Assembly (NCBI RefSeq): GCF_031769195.1
Contig: NZ_JAVHNP010000001.1
Coordinates: 1-64,000, forward strand
DNA: 64,000 bases
Source of the DNA: Vreelandella sp031769195
GTDB lineage: Bacteria > Pseudomonadota > Gammaproteobacteria > Pseudomonadales > Halomonadaceae
Direction: 5' to 3'
The translations under genes were made by a program, and so were the position numbers. Below, in pieces: positions 15,591 to 23,864 of the stretch. Numbering within the stretch: position 1 is the stretch's first letter; every line of letters begins with the position of its first letter. The notes beneath the pieces are model-generated. The model was not told the DNA's origin. It saw nothing but the letters and a program-made list of their open reading frames with translations, and did not search any database.

Positions 15591-15610
15591 ATATACGAAA
15601 AAACATATAT
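15591..15610. promoter_or_regulatory. Shared ars operator, copy 2
   Basis: Identical over 20 bp to the element at 9373-9392 (ATATACGAAAAAACATATAT). It lies 43 bp upstream of the GAPDH start. On the minus strand a possible -10 TATAAG falls at its edge, consistent with repression by promoter occlusion. Two exact copies bracketing the island argue for one regulator controlling both units. Confidence 0.78.
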
Positions 15611-15618
15611 TGGCAGCT

Positions 15619-15660
15619 AAAAAAATGCTGGGCAGCCCGCGCTCTTTACGGGCCCCCAGC
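15619..15660 (-). terminator. Rho-independent terminator of the pstCAB operon
   Basis: On the minus strand GCTGGG/CCCAGC plus an inner GCCCG/CGGGC pairing form a long GC-rich hairpin followed by seven T (15619-15625). It lies just past the pstB stop and separates pst from the ars promoter. Confidence 0.9.
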
Positions 15661-15670
15661 AGTGATCTAT

Positions 15671-16510
15671 TTAGCCGTAACGGCCAGAAATATAGTCTTC
15701 GGTTTTCTTCTGGGCTGGGGTCGAGAACATCACTTTCGTGTCGTTGTACTCGATGATTTCTCCCAGGTGGAAGAACGCCGTGTAGTCTGCCACGCGCGCC
15801 GCCTGTTGCATGTTGTGCGTGACGGTTACGATGGTGAACTGCTCTTTCAGCTTGTCCATTAAGTCTTCAATAGTGGCCGTGGAGATCGGGTCCAGGGCAG
15901 ACGTCGGTTCATCCATCAAAATAACGTCTGGCTGAACGGCAATGGCACGTGCAATGCACAAACGTTGCTGCTGACCACCCGAGAGCGATGTCCCCGGCTC
16001 TTGCAGCTTATCTTTCACCTCGTTCCACAAACCGGCATCTCGTAAAGCTTTCTCGACCAGCTCGTCCTGATCGGCCTTACGGCTCACCAAGTCATGCATA
16101 CGCGGTGCGTAGGCGATGTTTTCATAGATAGATTTTGGGAACGGGTTAGGCTTCTGAAACACCATACCGACCCGGCGACGTAGCGCCACTTCATCCATCT
16201 TCCCCGCATTCACATCTTGGCCGTCCATCTCCACCAGCCCTTCAATGCGCACGCTTGGAATCAAATCATTCATACGGTTCAAGCAGCGAAGAAAGGTCGA
16301 CTTACCGCACCCCGAAGGGCCAATCAGCGCGGTAACATTTTTCTGGAACAGATCAATATTCAGCCCTTTCAGCGCCTGACTTTTGCCGTACCACAAATTG
16401 AGGTCACGAACACGAATACTCAGATCGTGACACGCTTGCTCATTACGGGTGTAAGGCTGGCCTACGCCTGGTGCATGCTGCTGATTCATAACGGGTGCTT
16501 GGCTATTCAT
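15671..16510 (-). CDS. pstB: Phosphate ABC transporter ATP-binding protein PstB
   Basis: A 279-aa ABC ATPase that powers high-affinity phosphate uptake by PstSCA. It has Walker A GPSGCGKST, the ABC signature LSGGQQQRLCIARA, Walker B VILMDEPTSALDP and the switch histidine in VTHNMQQA. GAGGA lies 7 nt before the ATG and pstA ends 23 bp upstream. It is the last gene of the unit: no phoU follows, unlike the usual E. coli order, because a terminator and the ars GAPDH gene come next. Confidence 0.96.
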   Translation of the reverse strand: MNSQAPVMNQQHAPGVGQPYTRNEQACHDLSIRVRDLNLWYGKSQALKGLNIDLFQKNVTALIGPSGCGKSTFLRCLNRMNDLIPSVRIEGLVEMDGQDVNAGKMDEVALRRRVGMVFQKPNPFPKSIYENIAYAPRMHDLVSRKADQDELVEKALRDAGLWNEVKDKLQEPGTSLSGGQQQRLCIARAIAVQPDVILMDEPTSALDPISTATIEDLMDKLKEQFTIVTVTHNMQQAARVADYTAFFHLGEIIEYNDTKVMFSTPAQKKTEDYISGRYG

Positions 16511-16533
16511 AACATGTCCTCTTGGGCGTCGGC

Positions 16534-17700
16534 TTACCAGCGACGCTCGAATTTCTTACGTAGCACAACGGCAAAGGCGTTGAGCGAAATCAGCACAGAC
16601 AGTAGCACTAGGATGCCACCAGCGGTCTTTTCAACAAAGGCTTGTTCCGGCTCGCCTGACCAAGTAAAGATCTGCGCGGGCATCACCGTTGCCGCCTGGG
16701 TAAAGGAAGCGCCCACATCCGGAATAAAGGCCACCATACCCACAATAATTAGCGGTGCAGTTTCACCCATCGCCTGGGCCAGACCGATAATCGAGCCCGT
16801 CATAATACCGGGCATGGCCAGCGGTAGAACGTGATCGCGCACCACTTGCCAGCGAGAGCAACCTACCCCAAATGCAGCGTGACGGATGGAGTCAGGCACA
16901 CTACGAAGTGCGGTACGCGTGGCAATAATAATCACCGGTAGCGTCATCAGCGCCAGCGTCATACCCCCTGCCAAGGGGGAAGAGCGCGGCACACCAAAGA
17001 AGTTGATGAAAATCGCTAGGCCCAGCAAACCAAACAGAATCGAGGGGATTGCGGCCAAATTATTGATGTTGATCTCAATCAACTGAGTAAAACGGTTATC
17101 CGGCGCAAACTCCTCCAGATAAATGGCCGTCATCACACCGATAGGGAAAGAGATCAGTAGCGTCACGATCATGGTCATGATGGTACCGACCACCGCCGAC
17201 AAAATACCCGCGTTCTCCGCGATCTTTGAATCACCAGAACCAAAGAAGGTGGTGTTAAAACGCAAATCAACTTGGCCTGCAGCCACACGCTCATCGATTT
17301 CGGCTTTTTCTTCATCGCTCAGGCGGTTGCGGTGCCCTTTCAAATACTGATCTACCTCACTGGTGGCCAGCATCCAACGCTGCTCAGAGGTGCCCACCAT
17401 GTCAGGATTGTTGCGTAACTGCAGTGGAATCACGCGCACCACCGTACGACTAATCAGCGGCAGCAACTCTTCATCAAACGCTTGGCGACCGTCACGACTG
17501 GCTTCTTCGGTATAGCGAACTTCGGTATTAATATAAGCCTGTTGAAAAGCAGGCAGGCCCTTACTCAACATGTCAGCAAAAAACAGCACTAGGAATAGGC
17601 CTGCTAAGCCCAGCGCGCCCATGGAGATCCATTTCAGGCGTGCCGACTTACGGTGACGCCGCTTAAGCTGCTGGCTGATCTCGTCAAAAGAGTGGCTCAT
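16534..17700 (-). CDS. pstA: Phosphate ABC transporter permease PstA
   Basis: A 388-aa inner-membrane permease. An N-terminal TM at about 25-47 is followed by an extended periplasmic region to about 160, then five further segments with the EAA-type loop GVGCSRWQVVRDHVLPLAMPGI. The long periplasmic insert between TM1 and the core makes it longer than E. coli PstA (296 aa) and resembles the oceanospirillal/pseudomonad form. It lies between pstC (18-bp gap) and pstB. Confidence 0.94.
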   Translation of the reverse strand: MSHSFDEISQQLKRRHRKSARLKWISMGALGLAGLFLVLFFADMLSKGLPAFQQAYINTEVRYTEEASRDGRQAFDEELLPLISRTVVRVIPLQLRNNPDMVGTSEQRWMLATSEVDQYLKGHRNRLSDEEKAEIDERVAAGQVDLRFNTTFFGSGDSKIAENAGILSAVVGTIMTMIVTLLISFPIGVMTAIYLEEFAPDNRFTQLIEININNLAAIPSILFGLLGLAIFINFFGVPRSSPLAGGMTLALMTLPVIIIATRTALRSVPDSIRHAAFGVGCSRWQVVRDHVLPLAMPGIMTGSIIGLAQAMGETAPLIIVGMVAFIPDVGASFTQAATVMPAQIFTWSGEPEQAFVEKTAGGILVLLSVLISLNAFAVVLRKKFERRW

Positions 17701-17718
17701 CGAATCAGTTCCTCGGCG

Positions 17719-18969
17719 TTACAGGTTGTTCACGCGGTATTTTTCGCGGAAGCGGCGGATCATTAGTACAGATACCAGGTTAAGCGTTAAGGTGACGACG
17801 AACAGCACCAGGCCCAGAGCGAACGCTGACAACGTTTCAGCACTTTCAAACTCCTGGTCACCGGTCAGCGATGCCACAATGCGCACGGTTACCGTCGTCA
17901 TATCTTCAAGCGGGTTGGCCGTTAAGTTCGGACGCATACCGGCCGCCATCACCACAATCATGGTTTCACCCAGCGCTCGAGACATCCCCAACAGCGCTGC
18001 TGAGATAATACCGGGCAGCGCCGCAGGTACGACGACGTCGCGGATGGTTTCACCTTTGGTCATGCCCAGTGCCAACGAGCCTTGACGCATGCTGTCGGGT
18101 ACGGAGTTGATGACGTCGTCAGAGAGCGACGAAATAAACGGGATGATCATGATGCCCATTACAATCCCAGGGGCAACGGCGTTGTTGTACGATGCATCCA
18201 GGCCAAAAAAGCCGGCAATGTTGACGATAATCGGCGCGACGGTAATAGCGGCGAAGAAGCCATACACCACCGTAGGAATCCCCGCCAATACCTCAAGCAC
18301 TGGCTTAGCGATGGTGCGCACCCGCTGTGGGGCATACTCCGACATATAAATCGCTGACAGCAGGCCCACGGGAACAGCGACCAGCAACGCAATGGCGGTA
18401 ATCATGAAAGTACCGGCGAACAGCGGCACCGAGCCAAACTGAGCACTACTACCATCACCGCGTCCGGCGGCGGCTAGGAAGCTCGCCCCTGGATTCCAGG
18501 TTGTGCCGGTAATGAACTCCCAGAAGCTGTGCATTTGAAAAAAGCGCAGGGCTTCCGAGATAATCGAAAACAGAATACCGAAAGTCGTAAAGATTGAGAT
18601 CATCGCTGCGCCGGTTAGCACCCAGCGAATTACCCGTTCAATGGCTTGGCGAGCGTGAAAATGCGGCTTCACCTGAGCCACCCCCACTGCCAATCCAGCC
18701 GCCGCAACCACTAGGCTCGCAGCAAGCAAATACATGGGCGGTATCTCTGCACCCAACAGCAGCAGCAGTAGAGAGCCCAGCGCTCCTACCAGCACTGCAG
18801 GCCCCGCCGTGGAGAGAACAGCAAACCAGGCATACTGATCAGGCTGTGCATACATCGCCGCGCCAGACGCACGTACACGTGCGGCTTTCGCCCGACCGAC
18901 AAAAAAGGCCACTAGCCCAAGCAGCAAGAGCATTGTGCAAAAGAGTAAAAGTAGCTGGTTTGTTTGCAT
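17719..18969 (-). CDS. pstC: Phosphate ABC transporter permease PstC
   Basis: A 416-aa permease with an N-terminal TM (about 5-24), two further hydrophobic segments before residue 100, and the transporter core with the loop LGMTKGETIRDVVVPAALPG. Longer than E. coli PstC (319 aa), as in related marine bacteria. It is the first gene of the pstCAB unit and has its own Pho box and terminator-separated promoter, so it can be transcribed independently of pstS. Confidence 0.94.
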   Translation of the reverse strand: MQTNQLLLLFCTMLLLLGLVAFFVGRAKAARVRASGAAMYAQPDQYAWFAVLSTAGPAVLVGALGSLLLLLLGAEIPPMYLLAASLVVAAAGLAVGVAQVKPHFHARQAIERVIRWVLTGAAMISIFTTFGILFSIISEALRFFQMHSFWEFITGTTWNPGASFLAAAGRGDGSSAQFGSVPLFAGTFMITAIALLVAVPVGLLSAIYMSEYAPQRVRTIAKPVLEVLAGIPTVVYGFFAAITVAPIIVNIAGFFGLDASYNNAVAPGIVMGIMIIPFISSLSDDVINSVPDSMRQGSLALGMTKGETIRDVVVPAALPGIISAALLGMSRALGETMIVVMAAGMRPNLTANPLEDMTTVTVRIVASLTGDQEFESAETLSAFALGLVLFVVTLTLNLVSVLMIRRFREKYRVNNL

Positions 18970-19010
18970 CGAATTTCTCTCGCATCACCTAATGAAATCG
19001 TGTTGGCTGC

Positions 19011-19045
19011 TACTTTGGATTAAAAACATGACAGCAATATGACAA
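19011..19045 (-). promoter_or_regulatory. Pho box and promoter of pstCAB
   Basis: On the minus strand TTGTCAT-ATTG-CTGTCAT (19028-19045) matches the PhoB direct-repeat consensus CTGTCAT-N4-CTGTCAT. A 10-nt spacer leads to CAAAGTA (19011-19017) at the -10 position. The pstS Pho box has the identical 10-nt spacing and the same CAAAGTA. Confidence 0.85.
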
Positions 19046-19059
19046 AGACAGCGCTCACC

Positions 19060-19094
19060 AAAACAAATGGCCGGTAGCATTCGCTACCGGCCAT
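19060..19094 (-). terminator. Terminator between pstS and pstC
   Basis: A perfect 12-bp stem ATGGCCGGTAGC/GCTACCGGCCAT with loop ATTC, followed on the minus strand by TTTGTTTT. It separates the pstS transcript from the pstC promoter. Confidence 0.85.
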
Positions 19095-19115
19095 GTATTC
19101 GCTATGTGAAAGCGA

Positions 19116-20129
19116 TTATTTCAGGTCTGCTGCCACCAGCTGTGTGCGGTCAGCCACTTTCTGGCGGGCCTGCTCACGCTCTGCTTCCGGCAGCGGAATC
19201 AGGCCGATGTCTACCAGGTAACCGTCAGAACCGATCATCTGGTCTTCCATGAACATGTTGGCATAGTCGTACATCGGAATGACTTCTTCAGCATGCTGGT
19301 TCTTCAGGTAGAACCACAGTGAACGAGCAACCGGGTACTCGCCAGAGCTGATCGCCTCTACTTCAGGTTCAACACCGCCAATGGACGCACCCATGATGGT
19401 ATCCGGGTTCTCTTCAAGGAAAGAGTAACCAAAGATACCAAAGGCACCGGTATCTTCCGCCAAACGCTGAACGATCAGGTTGTCATTCTCACCTGCGTCG
19501 ATGTACACGCCGTCAGTACGAATGCTGGTGTAACCCTCTTCACCGTAGATATCCATCTCGGCAGACACCGCTTCCATGACCAACTCTTCGAATGCGTCAC
19601 GGGTACCGGAAGTGCTGGGCGGACCATAGATAGAAATGGCGCGGTCAGGCAGAGAAGCGTCAATCTCGCTCCAGTTGGTGTAGGGGTTGTCGACCAGTGC
19701 GCCATCTACCGGCACCTGAGCGGCCACCGCCATAAAGATTTGCTCGAGGGTCAAGTCGACCGGCTCGTTAGTGGCAGCTAAGCCCAGTACGATACCGTCA
19801 GAACCGATTTTAGCCTCGGTCACGTCAGTCACGCCATTCTCTTCACAGCGCTCAAGCTCAGAGAGTTTCATGCGACGAGAAGCATTTACGATATCTGGCG
19901 TACCTTCGCCAACACCGTTACAGAACAGACGAATACCACCGCCAGAACCTGTAGACTCGATGACCGGAGTCGGGTAGTTGGTCAGCGCGCCAAACTCTTC
20001 AGTGACATAGCTGGCAAACGGATAAACAGTACTGGAGCCGACGATACGAATCTGGTCACGTGCTTGTGCAACACCGGCAACGCTCATTACAGCCGCCGCG
20101 ATGACGGTAGTTTTTAGAATACGATTCAT
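19116..20129 (-). CDS. pstS: Periplasmic phosphate-binding protein PstS
   Basis: A 337-aa precursor with a clear signal peptide (MNRILKTTVIAAAVMSVAGVAQA, cleavage after AQA near residue 24). The mature protein starts with the phosphate-binding domain (RIVGSSTVYPF) and carries the conserved TGSGGGIRLFCNG loop. It captures phosphate in the periplasm for PstCAB. The start at 20129 has AGGAG 8 nt upstream; a longer frame of 18 codons overlaps the promoter and is unlikely. The gene is transcribed alone from a Pho-box promoter. Confidence 0.95.
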   Translation of the reverse strand: MNRILKTTVIAAAVMSVAGVAQARDQIRIVGSSTVYPFASYVTEEFGALTNYPTPVIESTGSGGGIRLFCNGVGEGTPDIVNASRRMKLSELERCEENGVTDVTEAKIGSDGIVLGLAATNEPVDLTLEQIFMAVAAQVPVDGALVDNPYTNWSEIDASLPDRAISIYGPPSTSGTRDAFEELVMEAVSAEMDIYGEEGYTSIRTDGVYIDAGENDNLIVQRLAEDTGAFGIFGYSFLEENPDTIMGASIGGVEPEVEAISSGEYPVARSLWFYLKNQHAEEVIPMYDYANMFMEDQMIGSDGYLVDIGLIPLPEAEREQARQKVADRTQLVAADLK

Positions 20130-20173
20130 GCGAAATACTCCTGTCGATGTAAGGTTCTGGCCTTCGCATGACG

Positions 20174-20208
20174 TACTTTGCACCCCTTCGATGACATCTT
20201 TATGACAT
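20174..20208 (-). promoter_or_regulatory. Pho box and promoter of pstS
   Basis: On the minus strand ATGTCAT-AAAG-ATGTCAT (20191-20208) is a PhoB direct repeat. After 10 nt comes CAAAGTA (20174-20180), the same -10-region heptamer at the same distance as in the pstC promoter. Confidence 0.85.
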
Positions 20209-20245
20209 CTCGAAAAACGAGCCTATTTTTTGTGAAAGTCTCTTT

Positions 20246-20977
20246 CTATAGCAGTAGGCCGAGCGCGGCGAGGGTACATAGCCCCAGAGAAAGCCGCTGC
20301 AGCAGTTGTTTATCCAACCGATGGGCAATGGCATCGGCCAGCGCGTTACCCACTAGGACCGCCGGTAAAAAAGTGAGCGCCAGCTTAAAGTGCCAGATGC
20401 TGATTTGCCCTGCCAGCGCTAGTGTCAGCAAGGTTAAGAGAGAGGTCAGCACAAAAAAGGCGGCTAGATTGCCGCGCATGCGGTCGGGCGAGAAACCGTG
20501 CATGAGCAACACAATGGGCGGCCCGCCGATCGCAGCTACCGTGCCAAAAATGCCGGAGAGAATACCTGCCACAAATAGCGTGAAGCGGTTAACCGGCAGC
20601 TCGAAGCGGCATAGCGTGACCAGCACGGCAAATAGCACGATAGCGGCAATTAACTTTTCCAGCACCACCATCGGCGCTGCAAGCAACAGCCAAATACCCA
20701 GCCCGTTACCTGGTAGGCGACCGATCAAGGCAACGCCTATTTCTTTTAATCTCACCTCATGCCAATAGCGACGCACCATCATGAGGGAAACAGTAAAACC
20801 AAACAGTACCAAAATCACCGGTACCAGCCGTGGCTCTATCATCAACAGCAGCGGTGCGCCGACCACTGCCAAGCCAAAGCCTGTGGCCCGCTGCACGAAG
20901 GCCCCCAGTAGCAGCACGGCCGCACAGGCTAACCAACTCTCCAAGGGCATCTCTAACCAATGCAGCAGGCTCTCCAT
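20246..20977 (-). CDS. TauE/SafE-family membrane exporter
   Basis: A 243-aa integral membrane protein with about eight hydrophobic segments. It shows the two-fold TauE/SafE organisation (GAFVQRATGFGLAVVGAPLL in the first half, GTVAAIGGPPIVLLMHG in the second). Members export sulfite, sulfoacetate or other organosulfur and organic anions; the substrate here is unknown. Its ATG overlaps the stop of the upstream MFS gene (TAATG), so the two proteins are translationally coupled. Confidence 0.85.
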   Translation of the reverse strand: MESLLHWLEMPLESWLACAAVLLLGAFVQRATGFGLAVVGAPLLLMIEPRLVPVILVLFGFTVSLMMVRRYWHEVRLKEIGVALIGRLPGNGLGIWLLLAAPMVVLEKLIAAIVLFAVLVTLCRFELPVNRFTLFVAGILSGIFGTVAAIGGPPIVLLMHGFSPDRMRGNLAAFFVLTSLLTLLTLALAGQISIWHFKLALTFLPAVLVGNALADAIAHRLDKQLLQRLSLGLCTLAALGLLL

Positions 20978-22170
20978 TACAACGCTTCATCCGGCTGGGG
21001 GGTTTGGGTCAGCACCCTCACGCCGATATTACCCAGGAGGGCAGCGCCTAGCATGGTCAGCACCATGGGCCATAAATGCTCTACCTGGAACAGCCCAACC
21101 AATACGCCTGCTAAAGCACCGCAGCTAAACTGGATCCCCCCCAGCAGCGCGGTTGCCGTGGCGCTGATATGGCCAAAATGATCCAGCAGCGACGAAATCG
21201 CATTAGGTGTGATCAGGCCAATCATACCGGTGAACATCATCACCAGTGGTACCACAACGTAAAGCGATGCCACGTTAAACGCTGTGGCCAGCACCAGCCC
21301 TAGCGCAGCCACTAACTGAACAGCTAAACCTAATCGCAAATTCTGCTGCGGTGAACGCTTACGTAGAAGATGTATATTGACGCGATTGGAGAGTGCAATC
21401 ACCACCACGTTGACCCCAAACACCAAGGGATAAACGCTCGGCGACAGCGAGAAATAGTCTAGGTATAAAAAAGGCGAAGCAGTTACAAAGGCAAACAAAC
21501 CCGCAAACGAAGCCGCGACGGCGCAGATATAGCCCATGCCCTCTTTGTGGCGCAAGACGCTGGCATAGTTACGAATCACCTGACGCGGCGATGCTGCGGG
21601 CAAACTCGTATCACGGGTTTCAGGCAGACGTGTGCCCAATAGCCAAAGTAAAAAACCCGCATAAACAGCCAGAAAGACAAAGATAAGCCACCAGCCAGCC
21701 ACATGTAGCAGCAAACTACCCACCGCAGGGGCAACCAACGGGGCCAGCATCATTATCATGGCCATGGTAGACATCACTTTGGCGGCTTCACGACCGCTGA
21801 AACAGTCGCGCACAATAGCTGCCGAGTTCACCACGCAGGCACCGCCCCCCAACGCCTGAACAAACCGCCACACTAGCAGCGACGTTAAGCTATCTGCGGT
21901 AGTAATCATAAGGCTGGCCAGCATAAACACGACCAAACCACTTAACAGTACCGGCTTCCGGCCTAACCGATCCGATAGTGGACCAAAGCACAGTTGGCCC
22001 AGCGCAAACCCAAACAAGAACATACTGATTGAGAGTTCGGTATGGTGAATGCTGGCATTAATACTCTCAGCCAAAATCCCAATGGCAGGCAGATAGGCAT
22101 CAATCGCGAAAGGTGCAAGTGCCGTGTTGGCTGCCACCAACAGCGCCACCCGACGAGGATTAAGTTCCAT
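20977..22170 (-). CDS. Bcr/CflA-family MFS drug exporter
   Basis: A 397-aa 12-segment permease. MFS motif A GPLSDRLGRKPVL follows TM2, and the first helix motif AIDAYLPA is typical of the Bcr/CflA (bicyclomycin/chloramphenicol) subfamily. The start at 22170 follows AAGGAGG with a short 3-nt gap; a TTG nine codons upstream is the alternative. Coupled to the TauE/SafE gene downstream. The real substrate could be a metabolite and not a drug. Confidence 0.88.
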   Translation of the reverse strand: MELNPRRVALLVAANTALAPFAIDAYLPAIGILAESINASIHHTELSISMFLFGFALGQLCFGPLSDRLGRKPVLLSGLVVFMLASLMITTADSLTSLLVWRFVQALGGGACVVNSAAIVRDCFSGREAAKVMSTMAMIMMLAPLVAPAVGSLLLHVAGWWLIFVFLAVYAGFLLWLLGTRLPETRDTSLPAASPRQVIRNYASVLRHKEGMGYICAVAASFAGLFAFVTASPFLYLDYFSLSPSVYPLVFGVNVVVIALSNRVNIHLLRKRSPQQNLRLGLAVQLVAALGLVLATAFNVASLYVVVPLVMMFTGMIGLITPNAISSLLDHFGHISATATALLGGIQFSCGALAGVLVGLFQVEHLWPMVLTMLGAALLGNIGVRVLTQTPQPDEAL

Positions 22171-22318
22171 AAGCCTCCTTGAAATGGGCGTAAACAAGCG
22201 GTGGGCACCGCCAAAAAGATAGGCCGCTAATCATAATCGATTTCAATTCATTTGTCGGTGTCTGTTCGCCACGCGCTCCCCTTGCTAAAGTACCTCAAGG
22301 ACAACCAAGGAGCACTGC

Positions 22319-23257
22319 ATGGCCACTAGCCTATTAAGCCAATTAAAAGAGATGACCACCGTGGTTGCTGACACGGGCGACCTTGAGGCTATTCGCCGCT
22401 TCCAGCCCCAGGATGCAACGACTAACCCATCGCTGATTCTTCAGGCGGCTCAGCAGGAAGAGCGGCGCGCTCGCTTGGCGAGTATTGCCAAAGAAAGCAC
22501 CGATCTAGACGACGCCGTAGACCGTGTAGCGGTGGATATTGGTAGCGAGATTAGCAAGCTGGTACCCGGCTACGTCTCTACCGAAGTGAGCGCCCGCCTC
22601 TCCTTTGATCGCGATGCGACCATTGCCAAGGCGCACTCGCTGATTGAACGTTATGCCGACTATGGCGTTGGCCCTGATCGTATCTTGATCAAGATGGCGT
22701 CTACTTGGGAAGGAATTCAAGCAGCCCGCCAGCTAGAGCGTGACGGCATTCGCACTAACCTGACGCTGCTGTTTGGTTTTGCCCAAGCGCAGGCCTGTGC
22801 CGATGCTGGCGCAACGCTGATTTCACCGTTTGTAGGACGTATTCTCGACTGGCACAAAGCGCGCTCCCCTGAGGCTGATTTCAGCGGTGCCAATGACCCG
22901 GGCGTTCAGTCCGTTAAGCGTATTTATGATTACTACAAAGGCCATGGCTACCCGACCATTGTGATGGGCGCCAGCTTCCGCAACATAGGCGAAATTCAAG
23001 CATTGGCTGGCTGTGACCGCTTAACGATCTCCCCGGCCCTACTCAATGAGTTAGATGAGATTCAGGGAGACCTGCCTCAGCAACTCACGCCCATGGGGGC
23101 TAGCAGCTCCATAGAGCAAGCGCTTACCCAGGCCGATTTCCGCTGGGAAATGAACGAAGACGAGATGGCGACGGATAAGCTGGCAGAAGGTATCCGCAAA
23201 TTCATGGCGGACCAACGTAAGCTGGAGGAGTTGCTGGGCACACTGCGTAAGCAGTGA
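22319..23257 (+). CDS. tal: Transaldolase
   Basis: A 312-aa class I transaldolase of the pentose phosphate pathway (sedoheptulose-7-P + glyceraldehyde-3-P to erythrose-4-P + fructose-6-P). The N-terminal signature DATTNPSLIL is present and the Schiff-base Lys125 lies in ILIKMASTWEGI. Length matches E. coli TalB. AAGGAG lies 8 nt before the ATG. It is monocistronic, ended by the hairpin at 23315-23351. Confidence 0.95.
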   Translation: MATSLLSQLKEMTTVVADTGDLEAIRRFQPQDATTNPSLILQAAQQEERRARLASIAKESTDLDDAVDRVAVDIGSEISKLVPGYVSTEVSARLSFDRDATIAKAHSLIERYADYGVGPDRILIKMASTWEGIQAARQLERDGIRTNLTLLFGFAQAQACADAGATLISPFVGRILDWHKARSPEADFSGANDPGVQSVKRIYDYYKGHGYPTIVMGASFRNIGEIQALAGCDRLTISPALLNELDEIQGDLPQQLTPMGASSSIEQALTQADFRWEMNEDEMATDKLAEGIRKFMADQRKLEELLGTLRKQ

Positions 23258-23314
23258 GTACTCCTAAGGGTCTATCAGGCTTAACGATTGATTTAATATA
23301 TTGATCGCCAATAG

Positions 23315-23351
23315 CGCCCTCCACCCTACCGGGCAGGAGGGCGTTTTATTT
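23315..23351 (+). terminator. Rho-independent terminator of tal
   Basis: An 8-bp CGCCCTCC/GGAGGGCG stem (23315-23322 and 23336-23343) followed by TTTTATTT. The T-tract runs into the stop codon of the convergent STAS gene. Confidence 0.85.
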
Positions 23352-23864
23352 ATGAACAGCTGTTGCTTGCGCTTCGAGCATTTCCACCAGCGGCTGAAAC
23401 TGCTCGCGATTGTGCTCGTTCATATGCATTAAAATGCGGTGCGCTTCCAAAATTCGCTCGCGCAACCCCTCTTCATCGGCAGGCTCAGCAGGCAGCTCTT
23501 CCATTGAGGAGTTTAGGGTCGTCGATTGCTTTAGCGGCGCTTCCATCAGGGTAAAAAAACGCGCAAACCCCATAACGTCAAGCATCTGACGCACGTCGGG
23601 ATTGTTCGCAATAATGGTGGGCGGCTGTTCCAAGCGCCCTTTCACCGCCATCGCCACTTTGGCCAGGAAGCCTAACGCCGTTGAGTCGACATTAGTTGCT
23701 TCACGCAGGTCAATCATCACCGCCTGGAGTCCAGGGGTTTCAGCTAGACGTTGCGCTTGGGTATCTAAAGTGGCGCATAACGTCAATCGCACATCACCAC
23801 ATAGCTTTAGTACAAAAACACCAGAGTTGAACGCCGCTTTAATGCGGCCCTCTTCAATCAGCAT
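23346..23864 (-). CDS. STAS-domain anti-sigma factor antagonist (RssC/HsbA-like)
   Basis: A 172-aa protein. Residues about 5-105 form a STAS domain; the phosphorylatable serine/threonine region is DLREATNVDSTALGFLAKV. A charged helical tail of about 60 residues follows. Such proteins are switched by dephosphorylation by a PP2C phosphatase and bind an anti-sigma factor. The gene overlaps the upstream phosphatase gene by 11 bp, the arrangement of pseudomonad RssB-RssC/HsbR-HsbA pairs that link surface growth to sigma-factor and c-di-GMP signalling. That parallel is inference. Confidence 0.82.
   Translation of the reverse strand: MLIEEGRIKAAFNSGVFVLKLCGDVRLTLCATLDTQAQRLAETPGLQAVMIDLREATNVDSTALGFLAKVAMAVKGRLEQPPTIIANNPDVRQMLDVMGFARFFTLMEAPLKQSTTLNSSMEELPAEPADEEGLRERILEAHRILMHMNEHNREQFQPLVEMLEAQATAVHK

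Noticed and set aside
8874..15610. Search for an arsR gene in the arsenic island
   Set aside because: All intergenic gaps are under 150 bp and no frame shows a winged-helix with a metal-binding cysteine motif. I conclude that it is absent from the window.
7168..15610. Arsenic island as a mobile element
   Set aside because: No integrase, transposase, flanking direct repeats or tRNA junction are visible at its borders; only the two operators repeat, and they are functional sites by position.
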